Positions 1 to 8,533 of a stretch of DNA of 64,000 nt are shown here, piece by piece (the stretch's first letter is position 1; each line of letters opens with the position of its first letter). Source of the DNA: VXMO01 sp034422835 (GTDB lineage Bacteria; Chloroflexota; Dehalococcoidia; UBA6926). A model generated the notes under the pieces. The model was not told the DNA's origin and did not search any database. It saw only the letters and a program-made list of their open reading frames with translations. Made by a program: the position numbers and the translations under genes. The stretch lies in NCBI GenBank assembly GCA_034422835.1, contig DAOUJJ010000006.1, positions 1 to 64,000 on the forward strand. Reading direction: 5' to 3'.

Positions 1-727
1 TGGTGGCCTCGGTCGGGACGCCGTAGATCACCCGGTCGCTGGGCAGCTCCACCGGGTCCTCGTCCGGGATCTCCACCACTCGTCCGGCGCCCAGGGTGAG
101 CCCCGCGGGCAGGTCCGTGGCGGTGTAGACCACCTTGTACTGCCCCTCGCCCGCGTCGACGCCAAACTCGACGTCGACCTCCGGCAGGCGGGGCAGCCCC
201 TGGTCGTGGGCGCTGGTGTAGGACTCGTTCACGTCGACGCCGACCTGGTAGGTCTTGTCGGCGATGGTCACGCCCTCCCCAAACGCCGCGGTCATGGTGA
301 TGGGCTCCGTCAGGCTCAGCGAGACGCCGGTTCCGACCATCCAGCTCAGGCCGGTGCTGGTCCACGTCAGCCTGTCGTTGTTATTTAGTCCGGTACTCCG
401 CGTGGCGTCGGTAAAGGAGAAAGTTGCGCCGTCGACAACCAGCGCCACCTTCGAGTTCTTGAGGCTGTCCGGGACTGCCTTGTTGAGGGTGATATAGAGT
501 GTGCCGGAGTTGAGAACGATTTGGCTGAAGCCGTAGCTTGCGGTGCCATACGTGAAATCGTTGTCCGAGAGATTGCTGGTCAATGTGCAGCGAATATTTG
601 CGACATGGAAGCATCCTATGCTGCCGACACCAAGGTTTACCGGGTTGAGTGTGGCGGACCAGAAGGACTGCTGGGCCTGGGCGGGCTGTGCGCCGGGCGC
701 AAAGAAGACGGCGAGCGCCATCAGCAT
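1..727 (-). CDS. Secreted protein with putative Ig-like domain (N-terminal part, runs off the left edge)
   Basis: About 242 codons are visible and the frame is open to position 1. The first residues (MLMALAVFFAPGAQPAQA) form the hydrophobic core and cleavage region of a Sec signal peptide, so the protein is exported. Near the window edge the sequence has the pattern of bacterial putative-Ig (He_PIG-like) domains: a YTATDLPAGLTL stretch, then a variable segment, then VIYGVPTEAT. The middle resembles a beta-sandwich that starts after an 'LNKAVPDS' segment. Such proteins are surface or adhesion-type in known families; the actual role is unknown. The start at 727 leaves no basic n-region. A better signal peptide (with LALRRSPFLLL) would be read from ATG at 803 if the run of ten G at 784-793 were nine or twelve long. 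The start is therefore uncertain. Confidence 0.6.
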   Translation of the reverse strand, partial: MLMALAVFFAPGAQPAQAQQSFWSATLNPVNLGVGSIGCFHVANIRCTLTSNLSDNDFTYGTASYGFSQIVLNSGTLYITLNKAVPDSLKNSKVALVVDGATFSFTDATRSTGLNNNDRLTWTSTGLSWMVGTGVSLSLTEPITMTAAFGEGVTIADKTYQVGVDVNESYTSAHDQGLPRLPEVDVEFGVDAGEGQYKVVYTATDLPAGLTLGAGRVVEIPDEDPVELPSDRVIYGVPTEAT

Positions 728-783
728 GGCGGCCAGAAGCAGGAACGGAGAGCGGCGGAGGGCTAGACTAGAACGAACATTCT

Positions 784-793
784 GGGGGGGGGG
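784..793. repeat. Ten-base G/C homopolymer just upstream of the secreted protein gene
   Basis: Ten consecutive G on the + strand, read as ten C by the minus-strand gene that starts downstream. On the minus strand an ATG at 803 with an AGGGTGG ribosome-binding sequence lies before the tract. In the given length this ATG runs into a TAG after a few codons. With nine or twelve C it would join the signal-peptide frame of the gene at 1-727. This is either a slippage tract or an assembly error. Confidence 0.6.
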
Positions 794-1029
794 TAGAAGG
801 CATGGCCACCCTAGGCCTGCCCTGAGCCCCGTCGAAGCGTCGAAGGGCCGCGTTCAGCAGGCGGCGCACTCTACTGCTGCTGCTCCCGGTGTCGGACAAC
901 ATGGCTATCGCGGCTCCTTATCGGCATTTCAGCAATGGTGTGCTTCGCGGATAGTATAGCCGACAATCCATACGGTGCGGGTATATGCGCCCTTCTTAAT
1001 GGATGAAGCGACGTATAAACGCGCCGATT

Positions 1030-1266
1030 CGCGCCGCCCTCTCGTGTCATTCTGAGCGCAACGAAGAATCCAAAGACTCCATTTGCTCCCGGACGAGTTT
1101 TTAGATTCCTCGACTCCGCTGCGCTCCGCTCGGAATGACAGGCGGGAGGCCCCCCGCTCACCTTTCGACAGGCTCAGGGCGAGCGGGGAGGAGGGGATTA
1201 TGCGGTTGGCGGTACGGGGTTTGGTTGGCGCAATGCGATTCAGATTCCCGCTTTCGCGGGAATGAC
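1030..1266. repeat. Mosaic of dispersed short repeats, block I
   Basis: No gene is supported between 804 and 1275. The stretch holds several short modules that recur elsewhere in the window. 1046-1070 and 1103-1140 are the 'attctgagcg...gaagaatc' and 'agattcctcgactccgctg...ggaatgac' types. 1161-1188 is 'cctttcgacaggctcaggg...'. 1199-1234 is 'gcggttggcggtacggggt...'. 1244-1266 is the inverted repeat attcccg-ctttcg-cgggaat. The same modules in other combinations occur near 20.1, 49.4, 52.3 and 54.4 kb. Peptides that could be read from this block come from the repeats and are not taken as genes. Confidence 0.7.
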
Positions 1267-1275
1267 CGGGGGTGG

Positions 1276-1349
1276 TGGGCGATAGAGGATTTGAACCTCT
1301 GACCTCAGCGATGTCAACGCTGCGCTCTAACCAACTGAGCTAACCGCCC
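1276..1349 (-). tRNA. tRNA-Val (anticodon GAC)
   Basis: Read on the minus strand the cloverleaf is complete. The acceptor GGGCGGT pairs with ATCGCCC. The D-arm is GCTCAGTTGGTTAGAGC. The anticodon stem CAGCG/CGCTG carries the loop TTGACAT, so the anticodon is GAC. The variable loop is AGGTC, and the T-arm AGAGG/CCTCT has a TTCAAAT loop. The discriminator base is A and CCA is not encoded. A GAC anticodon reads GTC (and GTT by wobble) valine codons. Confidence 0.95.
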
Positions 1350-1746
1350 ACTGAACCCGTGTCCACCGCCGCGCGGCTGACATTTGCGGGTGAGCATCAT
1401 TCTAGTTATGCCGCGCAAAGCCGGTCAAATTGTTTTCTCGCTTCGCGCTCCGGCGGCGCGCAGTGCTAACCATTCGACGCGGCGCGGCGTTATTATCTTT
1501 GACCGGCCGTGATGCCCAACAGCCGGGGCAATTGAGTTAGCACGAAGGGCGTGATAATCTGACCTGCCATACCTCCCCGTCCCGCGTTTCGTCCATCTGA
1601 TGCGGGACACGGCAGGCAGGGAATGCCCAGAGTCATAGCAGAGAGGGGCGCGGCGTTGCCGCGCTCCTCTCACTTAACCGCCCCGCGTTCACCCTTCGAC
1701 AGGCTCAGGATGAACGGATGTGGCCGATGAATGGGTGTGCCGCCTT
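1350..1746. other. Intergenic stretch, no gene recognised
   Basis: I see no convincing gene here. It contains an imperfect long-range inverted pair, gtgctaac near 1463 and gttagcac near 1535, and one copy of the 'cccttcgacaggctcagg' dispersed repeat at 1689-1718, directly downstream of the protease gene that ends at 1747. Confidence 0.5.
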
Positions 1747-2664
1747 TCACCTAGTCTCGCCGGGCACGTAGCCGCTCTCCTCAAAGAGGGTGCGCACCGG
1801 CAGGCCGATGATTGACGCCACCCGCGCCTCCGGGTGTGTCTCCAGGTAGGACCGCACGATGGAGTAGCCGATGGAGTAGCCCGCCCACACCGGAACACGG
1901 TCGTCGTCTCCGAACAGGTACCGACGAATCTCCAGCGGGTCGGTATCGTTAAGCCGACTCTCCACGTTGGGCCAGATTGCGCGTTCAACGTCCGGCGCGA
2001 GCGCCCCGATCCAGTGCGGCCGATGCTCCGGCACGATGCCGCCCGCAAAAACATCCGCCAATCCCTCGGTCAGCATTGCGTCCAGCAGCGTGTCCGGCTC
2101 ATTGTTCTTGACGTAGATCATGCGACCGCCGGTCAGGCCGCGCGGGAATAGCCAATTGCGGACAAGGTGGACGTATTCGTGAGCCGTGATGTAGGCGAGC
2201 GTCTCCGTCCAGTTGTGCGCGGGCCACACGAACAGGAGCGTGACGCCGGAGCCGAGGCTGACGCCGTTCACGTGCTGCATGGCCTGCGTCAGTCCGCGAC
2301 TTTCGCCATCCCCCATCAGGATGACCACACGCGCGATGAGGTCCGGGCGCGGCAGGGCCTGTGAGCACTTGTACAGCGTGTCTTCAACGATGCCACGCGG
2401 CGAAGCAGCGTTCGTGGCATTCACCGCGCGGATGAACGAGTTGAGTTCAGGATCGCCGGTCTGCGTCATCGTCCAGTGCTCGCCGATGTCGATGAACGTG
2501 GGCTGCTCTCCGGCGAGCAGGCGGTGTATGTAGAGCCGCAGCCGCTGTTTGAACAGCTCAAGCGGGGGCTGCTGAACCTGGTCCAGCGCCTGCTCGGCAA
2601 AATACCCCTCAAGTCGATAGGCAGGGACGACCGTCATCTGCCGCGGGAGCCGCCGACCTGTCAT
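1747..2664 (-). CDS. DUF2268-type putative zinc metalloprotease
   Basis: A 305-residue protein that resembles the DUF2268 family of predicted Zn-dependent proteases. The HExxH metal-binding motif is visible as HEYVH (His162, Glu163, His166) inside the segment AYITAHEYVHLVRNW. A downstream MLTEGLADVFAGG segment could supply the third ligand and the LAD-type helix of this family. There is no signal peptide, so it is probably cytoplasmic. The substrate is unknown. A second possible start is Met10 (2637); neither start has a strong ribosome-binding site. It lies 46 bases downstream of the CoA-transferase gene on the same strand and may be co-transcribed with it. Confidence 0.75.
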   Translation of the reverse strand: MTGRRLPRQMTVVPAYRLEGYFAEQALDQVQQPPLELFKQRLRLYIHRLLAGEQPTFIDIGEHWTMTQTGDPELNSFIRAVNATNAASPRGIVEDTLYKCSQALPRPDLIARVVILMGDGESRGLTQAMQHVNGVSLGSGVTLLFVWPAHNWTETLAYITAHEYVHLVRNWLFPRGLTGGRMIYVKNNEPDTLLDAMLTEGLADVFAGGIVPEHRPHWIGALAPDVERAIWPNVESRLNDTDPLEIRRYLFGDDDRVPVWAGYSIGYSIVRSYLETHPEARVASIIGLPVRTLFEESGYVPGETR

Positions 2665-2710
2665 GGCGGGCTGCGCAGAGACGTGGCGAGCAGTCGCACG
2701 AGCGGCGGCG

Positions 2711-5140
2711 CTAACCGATTGCGCCGGATTCCTCGAGCCCCGCGTATTCCTCGTCGGAAATCCCCAGGATGCCGGTCAGAACCTCCCGGGTGTGGAGGCC
2801 GGGCGTGGGCGCGCCCATACGAACGCGGCCGGGCGATTCGCTGAATTTGATCGTCATTCCGGGGTGCTCGATGGGGCCGGGCACGTTGTGGTTTACCTCA
2901 ACGACGTAGCCCCGTTCACGCAGCTGCGGATCGAGGTACAGGTCCTCGCCGGTGGCCGCCATGCCCGCGGCAATCCCGGCGCGCTGGCAGGCGTACATAA
3001 CCTGGTGCGCGGAGCGTGTGAGCGTCCATGCCGTGATCTCGGCGTCGAGCGCATCGTGGTTGCTTTGCCGATCCGCGAACGTTGCGAAACGGGGATCGTC
3101 GGCAAGCTCAGGCCGCCCCATCACTTCTGTCAGCGCGCGCCATGACGCATTACCGTTGTCCGGGCAGGAGATGGCGCACCAGCGGTCGCCGCCGCCGCAT
3201 TGGTAGACGCCCTGCGGCGCGGCATTCGGATCGCGGTTGCCCCACGCCTCCGCCGGCCCCACGCCGAACTGCGCCTCCAGGAACGCAAGGCCGATCATAC
3301 TCGCGGCGGCCTGGAACTGTGGAATCTCGATGTACTGCCCCTGCCCCGTGCGATCTCTGTAGTGCAGAGCCGCCATGATGGAGAGGGCGAGGTTGCCGGC
3401 GGTGATGAAGTCCGGGTAGGCATTCCTGCCGCGGGCGGGCCATTGCGCGTCCGGCTGCGCCCACAGGTAACCAAGTCCGGTGAACGACGTCAAGCACTGG
3501 CCGACGGCAGTAAAATCCCTCATCGGCCCCATCGCGCCGTAGCCGGGGCAACTGACCATGATCAGGCGGGGGTTCACCTCTTTAAGCGCGTCCCAGTTGA
3601 TGTTGAAACGGTCTATCGCGCCGGGCGCGTTGTTCTCCACGACGACATCTGCTTCTGCGGCAAGCCGCCTGAACAACTCCTGCCCTTCAGTCGTGTGTAG
3701 ATCGATCGCGATGGACCGCTTGTTGCGGTTGTTCTCTCCGTAGCTAGCGTTGGTGCTGCGCCATGCCGTCGGATTGCTCTCACGGTCATGAACGCGCCCG
3801 TCCGCGAACTTGGTGGACTCGACCTTTATGACATCCGCGCCATAGTCGGCGATGAATCGCGTACCGAACGGCGCAGCCCAAACGCGCTCAAATGCGAGAA
3901 TCCGCACGCCGTCCAGCGGGAGGCCGGATTCGCTTGCGCCGTTTGAGCCCCCGACAGGGACAGCCCGGCGCTCTGCGGGCGCAGCGCCAAGAATCTCATC
4001 CTGGTGCTGTCCCAGCGTGGGCGCGGGGCGGCGGACGCTGAGGGGACTCGCCCCGAAACGCGCCGTCCCACCCGGAATCATGTACTTGCCCAGCACCGGA
4101 TGCTCCATTGGCGAGAAGAATCCGTAGACCTCCGGGTGCGGGTGGGCGGCGAAATCAGCCGGCGAGTTGGCGGGGGCCACGGTGACGTGCCTCTCCACGC
4201 CGCCGCTCAGGTACTCCTCCGCGGTCATCGTGCTGATGAACTCTCCGGCGATGGCCGTGATCTCGTCTGCTTTAGTGTCCCGCCCGCTCAACTCACGCAT
4301 GGCCGGGTCGAGCAACAGCGGGTGGTTGACCCAGTTGGCGAACTCCACCCATTGCCGCGGTGAGGTCAGCGCAAGCTGCACCCATACACCGTCGGAGGCC
4401 TGGAAATATTGCGTGGGGCCGGTTCCGCCCTTGCTGCCGCGCCGCGGCATCACCTCGCTCATTGCGGCATAGCGCATGAGGTTCATGGTCTTATGCGCCA
4501 GCACCTCCGTCATGGAAACATCGAGATGCTGTCCGCGGCCCGTGGTACGCCGATGCCAGAGGGCGATGAGCGTGCCGAACGCGGCATGGATGGAACTCAA
4601 CTGGAAGCCCTGGTAGCGGGGCATGGTGACAGGGGGACCCTCTGCTTCGCCCTCCGGGTACACTGAGCCGCTCAATGCGGTGACGGCGATGTCCGCGCCG
4701 ACAAAGTCGCGGTACGGGCCGGTGCGGCCGAACGGGGTGATAGACGTGACGACGACGGCGGGATTGACGGCGGCAAGATCGTCGTAGCCGAGCCCGCGCG
4801 CCTCCATCTCGCCGGGGTGGCCGGATTCGAGAACAACGTCCGCGCCCTTCACCAGTTCAAGAAAACGCGCCCTGTCCTGCTCCGAATCAAGATCAAGCGT
4901 GATGCCGCGCTTGTTGGTGTTGAAATGGATGAAAAAGAGGCTGTGATCCGGGCCGGGCTCGCCGTGCGCGAACGGGGCCATGCGGCGCGACGGGCTGCCG
5001 GACGGCGGCTCGATGAGGATGACCTCCGCGCCGAGGTCGGCGAGAATGCGCCCGCACGGCTGTCCCTGCGGCCCGGTTAGATCAAGCACGGTCAGCCCAT
5101 GAAGCGCTCCTGTTCCGGCGGGGCTGGTCCCGTTTGTCAT
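2711..5140 (-). CDS. Tandem CaiB/BaiF family CoA-transferase (two domains in one chain)
   Basis: The 809-residue product is twice the usual family III CoA-transferase length. It holds two homologous halves, about residues 10-390 ('LHGLTVLDLTGPQGQPCGRI') and 405-809 ('LDGVRILAFERVWAAPFGTR'). Family III enzymes move CoA between acyl-CoA and carboxylic acids through an aspartyl-CoA intermediate. The first half keeps an Asp in the expected segment (GADIAVTALSG). The matching segment of the second half reads AVGQCLTSFTGL and seems to lack it, so only one half may be catalytic, with the protein acting as an internal pseudo-dimer. ATG at 5140 is chosen because GAGG lies 7 bases upstream and a good promoter sits at 5180-5208; an in-frame ATG at 5200 lies inside that promoter. 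The substrate cannot be told from sequence. Confidence 0.85.
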   Translation of the reverse strand: MTNGTSPAGTGALHGLTVLDLTGPQGQPCGRILADLGAEVILIEPPSGSPSRRMAPFAHGEPGPDHSLFFIHFNTNKRGITLDLDSEQDRARFLELVKGADVVLESGHPGEMEARGLGYDDLAAVNPAVVVTSITPFGRTGPYRDFVGADIAVTALSGSVYPEGEAEGPPVTMPRYQGFQLSSIHAAFGTLIALWHRRTTGRGQHLDVSMTEVLAHKTMNLMRYAAMSEVMPRRGSKGGTGPTQYFQASDGVWVQLALTSPRQWVEFANWVNHPLLLDPAMRELSGRDTKADEITAIAGEFISTMTAEEYLSGGVERHVTVAPANSPADFAAHPHPEVYGFFSPMEHPVLGKYMIPGGTARFGASPLSVRRPAPTLGQHQDEILGAAPAERRAVPVGGSNGASESGLPLDGVRILAFERVWAAPFGTRFIADYGADVIKVESTKFADGRVHDRESNPTAWRSTNASYGENNRNKRSIAIDLHTTEGQELFRRLAAEADVVVENNAPGAIDRFNINWDALKEVNPRLIMVSCPGYGAMGPMRDFTAVGQCLTSFTGLGYLWAQPDAQWPARGRNAYPDFITAGNLALSIMAALHYRDRTGQGQYIEIPQFQAAASMIGLAFLEAQFGVGPAEAWGNRDPNAAPQGVYQCGGGDRWCAISCPDNGNASWRALTEVMGRPELADDPRFATFADRQSNHDALDAEITAWTLTRSAHQVMYACQRAGIAAGMAATGEDLYLDPQLRERGYVVEVNHNVPGPIEHPGMTIKFSESPGRVRMGAPTPGLHTREVLTGILGISDEEYAGLEESGAIG

Positions 5141-5179
5141 AACATCCTCATTTCGCGTTCTGGCCGCAGAGTCACGCTC

Positions 5180-5208
5180 AGAATAGGAGCGCCCGTGCAT
5201 AGCGTCAA
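5180..5208 (-). promoter_or_regulatory. Sigma70-like promoter for the CoA-transferase gene
   Basis: On the minus strand TTGACG (5208-5203) is followed after 17 bases by TATTCT (5185-5180). Transcription would begin near 5173, about 30 bases before the ATG at 5140. Confidence 0.6.
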
Positions 5209-5408
5209 CGCAATGCTATTCTCTGTGGGGAAATTCTCCACTCTTATCCATCTCCAGAAAGCAGTGAATCCTGGCCAAATGTGGTTTGGAGCACGGTTCT
5301 ACACTGGAAATATGGAACACATAAAAGGCCTCCTCCGCTCAGCAATCATCACCTCCGCGGCCTGTGCCAGCGCGGCAGTTGTCGCCGTCATCCTTATAGG
5401 CTGAATGT

Positions 5409-6689
5409 ATGTTACAAAGCCGAATGCAGATTGGATCGGCGCGCGTTGCGCCGGTTGTTGGAACTGTAGCCGCGCTTGTAGTCCTTATCCTCGCCGGCTG
5501 CAACATCGGCGGTGTTGAACAGGAGACCATACAGGTCACCTATGAGGCGGAGCCCGTCGTTCAGACGCGGAACCCAACCGCCACCCCGGAATCGCCCGCC
5601 GCAACGTCGTCGTCCCAATCTGCGGCATCAACACCCTCCGCGGGGCAGCCGGCCGCGACGCCGTCCACCATCGAGCGCGATCTGGACATCGTGACCGTTC
5701 TCGCCAAGGACGCCATCCCCGCGATCCGCTCGCCGGAGTTCGTGGACGCCGCCGGAGCCGAGGAGTGGATGAACGCGGACGAGCCGATCATCGGCGTGGA
5801 GATCGACGGCGACGCCCGCGCCTATCCCGTCGCCATGCTCAGCCGCCACGAGATTGTGAACGACACCGTGGGAGGAGCGCCGATTGCGGCAACGTGGTGA
5901 CCTCTCTGCTATACGGCCATCGTGTATGGCCGAGAGGTGGAGGGGCAGCTTCTGACCTTTGGCGTCTCCGGCAAACTCACCCTCAACAACCTGATCATGT
6001 TCGATGACCAGACGGACTCGGAATGGAGCCAGGCATACGGCACGGCTCTCTCCGGCCCGCTTGAGGGCACGGAACTGGAGCTTGTCGCATCGCGGCTGAT
6101 GTCGTGGGAGGCGTGGAAGGCGCTCTATCCCGAGACGCAGGTGCTGGACAAGCGCGGTCTCTATCGCAGAGACAACTACGAAACGTACTATACGAATTTC
6201 GACGCCGGCATCCTGGGCCGCCGCGTCCGTGACTTCAGGTTGGAACTCAAAGACCTTGTCCTGGGCGTGGAGATCGGCACGGCTAAGCGCGCCTACGCCT
6301 ACGATGACCTTGCGGAGACGCCCATCGCCAACGACACGCTCGGCGGGCGCGAAATCGTCGTCATCCATGAGCCCGAGGCCGGATTCGCGGCGGCGTGGAG
6401 CCGGCTGCTCGACGATGAGGCATACGCCATCGCGCAGGGGCCGTTCGGCATGAACGCGCCGGACGTCCTGACCTTCGAGCAGGCCAACGAGGCCCAGTTG
6501 GGGGACGCGCCCGCGGTTTCCGGCCCCGTGATGCGTGACCGCGAGACGGGTTCCATCTGGAGCGCAAGCACGGGTGAGGCGGTTTCCGGTCCCCTGGAGG
6601 GCGCACGCCTCATCCAGATACCCACAACGCCCTCATTCTGGTTCGCGTGGGTAGACCTCTTCCCGGACACCACCGTGTGGGGCGAGTAA
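5409..6689 (+). CDS. DUF3179 lipoprotein, predicted selenoprotein (UGA = Sec164)
   Basis: Read through one in-frame TGA (5898-5900), this is a 426-residue DUF3179 protein. The N-terminus is a lipoprotein signal ending in ILAGC (Cys35), followed by a Pro/Thr/Ser-rich linker. The family block starts at 'PIIGVEIDGDARAYPVAML' and 'HEIVNDTVGGAPIAATW'. The family then normally has YCPLC; here the text reads W-TGA-PLC, so the stop replaces the first Cys of CxxC. The frame continues without shift into 'TFGVSGKLTLNNLIMFDDQT', the next conserved DUF3179 block. A paralogue at 27512-29077 has YCTLC at this place. A SECIS-like hairpin follows the TGA (5901-5937). TGA is a normal stop elsewhere in the window, so selenocysteine is the best reading. 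The biochemical role of DUF3179 is not established; a surface redox or metal function is inferred. The alternative is a nonsense mutation. Confidence 0.85.
5901..5937 (+). promoter_or_regulatory. SECIS-like hairpin after the DUF3179 UGA
   Basis: Directly after the TGA, CCTCTC (5901-5906) pairs with GAGAGG (5932-5937). Inside, GGCCAT (5915-5920) pairs with ATGGCC (5926-5931) around the loop CGTGT. All twelve pairs are Watson-Crick. The apical loop starts 21 bases after the TGA, in the range used by bacterial SECIS elements recognised by SelB. Confidence 0.75.
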
Positions 6690-6768
6690 GGCGCTCACTC
6701 CGCGCCTGCCCTTGCTACAATAGGCAGTCGGCCAACATTGGACCGCCATCAGGGGTAGGAGGAAAATC

Positions 6769-7611
6769 ATGACTGCAACGCAGGTTCAGGAAAAGCACGT
6801 CACCGTGAACGGCGTGAAGCTTCGCTATTTCGATTACGGCAATGAGGGAGCGATGCCCATGGTGTGCCTGCACGGCCACACGGGGCAGGCCCATATCTGG
6901 GACGAGTTCGCGGAGGCGATGGCGCCCAATTTCCACGTCGTCACAATCGATCAGCGCGGACACGGGGAGAGCGAGCACGCCTCCACCGGCTATGAGCGGG
7001 ATCGATTCGTCGAGGACCTGGATGAGCTTGTCGTCGCGCTGGGGTTCGACCGATTCGTCCTCGTCGGCCTCTCGATGGGCGGATGGCATTCCCTGCTCTA
7101 CACCGGCGAGAAGCACCCGGAGAAAGTGGAGCGCATCGTCATCGTCGACATTGGCCCGGAACCGAGCGAGCGGTCAAAGGTGGAGTGGGGCGACCGCCCG
7201 CCGACGCCGATGTCGTTCGCAAGCGTCGATGAGGCTTTCGCGTGGGCGCGTGAGGGCAATCCATGGGCATCCGAGGAGCGGCTGCGCCAGGACATCGAGG
7301 CGAAGGTGAAGCAGACATCGGACGGCTCATGGACGTGGAAGGCCGACGCGGCGCTGTTCAACGTGCCGCTCGCGGACGGCACGGATGAGACGCTGATCAA
7401 CCGCTACTGGAAGGCGCTGGAGACCATCGAGCAGCCGATCCTGGAGGTGCGCGGGCTGGAAAGCCCCCTGCTGGACGACGCAATCAAAGACAGCATGATG
7501 GCAAGGTCGAAGAACCTCTCATGGGTGGACGTGCCGGACGCCGGCCACGTCGTCACAGTGGACAAGCCGCAGGAGTTCATCGCCGTCACCCGGGAGTTTT
7601 TGGGGGTGTAG
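6769..7611 (+). CDS. Alpha/beta hydrolase fold protein
   Basis: A 280-residue alpha/beta hydrolase. Visible parts: the oxyanion-hole segment LHGHTGQAHIW near residue 34, the DQRGHGES strand-turn near 61, the nucleophile elbow GLSMGG with Ser102, and the C-terminal catalytic His in DAGHVVTVDKP. The acid is probably Asp in the ESPLLDD region. The family covers esterases, C-C hydrolases and dehalogenases, so the substrate is open. The start is well supported: AGGAGG lies 8 bases before the ATG, and a TACAAT -10-like box is at 6716-6721. It is convergent with the thioredoxin-like gene ending at 7614, with only 2 bases between them. Confidence 0.85.
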   Translation: MTATQVQEKHVTVNGVKLRYFDYGNEGAMPMVCLHGHTGQAHIWDEFAEAMAPNFHVVTIDQRGHGESEHASTGYERDRFVEDLDELVVALGFDRFVLVGLSMGGWHSLLYTGEKHPEKVERIVIVDIGPEPSERSKVEWGDRPPTPMSFASVDEAFAWAREGNPWASEERLRQDIEAKVKQTSDGSWTWKADAALFNVPLADGTDETLINRYWKALETIEQPILEVRGLESPLLDDAIKDSMMARSKNLSWVDVPDAGHVVTVDKPQEFIAVTREFLGV

Positions 7612-7613
7612 GC

Positions 7614-8510
7614 CTACCCGCCCGTCACCTCGTCCAGCACCTCCCGCCACTCTCGGGTAGATAGGCCGTTAGGGTATCCCTTGCGGTACGTGATGACGCC
7701 GCTGCCGTTGATGACGACTGCAGACGCGTGAGAATTGACGCCGTATTCATTTGATAAAAGCACATCGGATTCCGCCATGTCCCAGGGATACCCTCGGCTC
7801 TCGGCGTAGCGGCGGATGCTGCTCTCATCGTCGAACGGACTGAAGGCGATGGCGAGAACGGCGACTTGATCTTCGTAGTCCCCGTACACATCCTTGAGGT
7901 TCCGCAAATCGGAACTGCATATCGGTCAAGTGCTTGAGAAGAAATACAGGACGACGGACTGGTTCGCCTGTTTGAAGTCCGTCAATGATTGCGCGTCGCC
8001 ATCGATGGTCTCCACTGTAAAGTCCGGCGCGGACTGCCCCACGCGGTTGCCCGTTGGCGGAGCGGGCGGCTCAGGCGGCGGAACTGGTGTCGGCGTATCG
8101 GTGGGTTTGGCTTCTGCTGGAGGCTGCGGCACCGGCGTGTCCGTCGGCGACGGCTCCTCACTCTCCGCTGTTACGGCCGGCTGCAGCGCCGGAACAGTTG
8201 GCTCCGCCGTTCCCGGCAACAGCGCGGGAGGAGTGATTGTCGGCGGTGCTGAAAGCGAGCCGCCCAAGACGGGAGTCTCCTCCGGCGAGAGTGAGGCCGC
8301 ATCATCCGGCGTCCCGAGGCTAACTGTACCCTCGGGCGCGGGAGTGTCAGGCGCTGGTGTTGTAGCCGGTTGCGTTGGCGGAATAGTTGTGGCCGGCGGT
8401 CCCGTCTCGACGGTTTGCTCACAGGCAACAGCACCAATAACGAGCGCCGCCGCCATGATGAGCACAACGACCTGCGCTACAACAGCGGGGCGGACGACTT
8501 GTAACGTCAT
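7614..8510 (-). CDS. Thioredoxin/TlpA-like lipoprotein, predicted selenoprotein (UGA = Sec195)
   Basis: Reading through the TGA at 7928-7926 gives 298 residues. The N-terminus is a hydrophobic signal ending in AVAC (a lipobox-like site), followed by about 100 residues rich in Pro, Thr and Glu that would hold the domain away from the membrane. The thioredoxin-like domain begins at VGQSAPDFTVETIDG. The active-site strand reads VLYFFSST-TGA-PICSSDLRNL, so the TGA takes the place of the first Cys of CPxC, leaving Sec195-Pro-Ile-Cys198. After it the frame continues through typical AhpC/TSA-TlpA segments (VLAIAFSP, GYPWDM, NEYGVNSHASAVVINGSG). The start at 8510 has GAGGGG 9 bases upstream. The hairpin at 7899-7915 fits a SECIS. 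It is the last gene of the hydantoinase operon, 23 bases after its sister gene. Confidence 0.85.
7899..7915 (-). promoter_or_regulatory. SECIS-like hairpin after the UGA of the first thioredoxin-like gene
   Basis: On the minus strand, 10 bases after the TGA, GTTCCG pairs perfectly with CGGAAC around the five-base loop ATTTG. The loop starts 17 bases after the TGA. Stem length, loop length and spacing equal those of the neighbouring sister gene although the sequences differ. Confidence 0.7.
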
Positions 8511-8533
8511 TGCTTGATTCCCCTCAGGCAACT

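Noticed and set aside
871..1161. Minus-strand reading frame with 'CHSERSAAESRNL'-like peptide
   Set aside because: It is made of the dispersed repeats; such peptides are typical false genes.
1463..1542. gtgctaac / gttagcac long-range inverted repeat
   Set aside because: Eight-base arms about 65 bases apart with no other structure; can be chance.
5312..5404. Possible 30-residue membrane peptide (MEHIKGLLRSAIITSAA...) before the DUF3179 gene
   Set aside because: No ribosome-binding site and no homologue recognised; too short to support on sequence alone.
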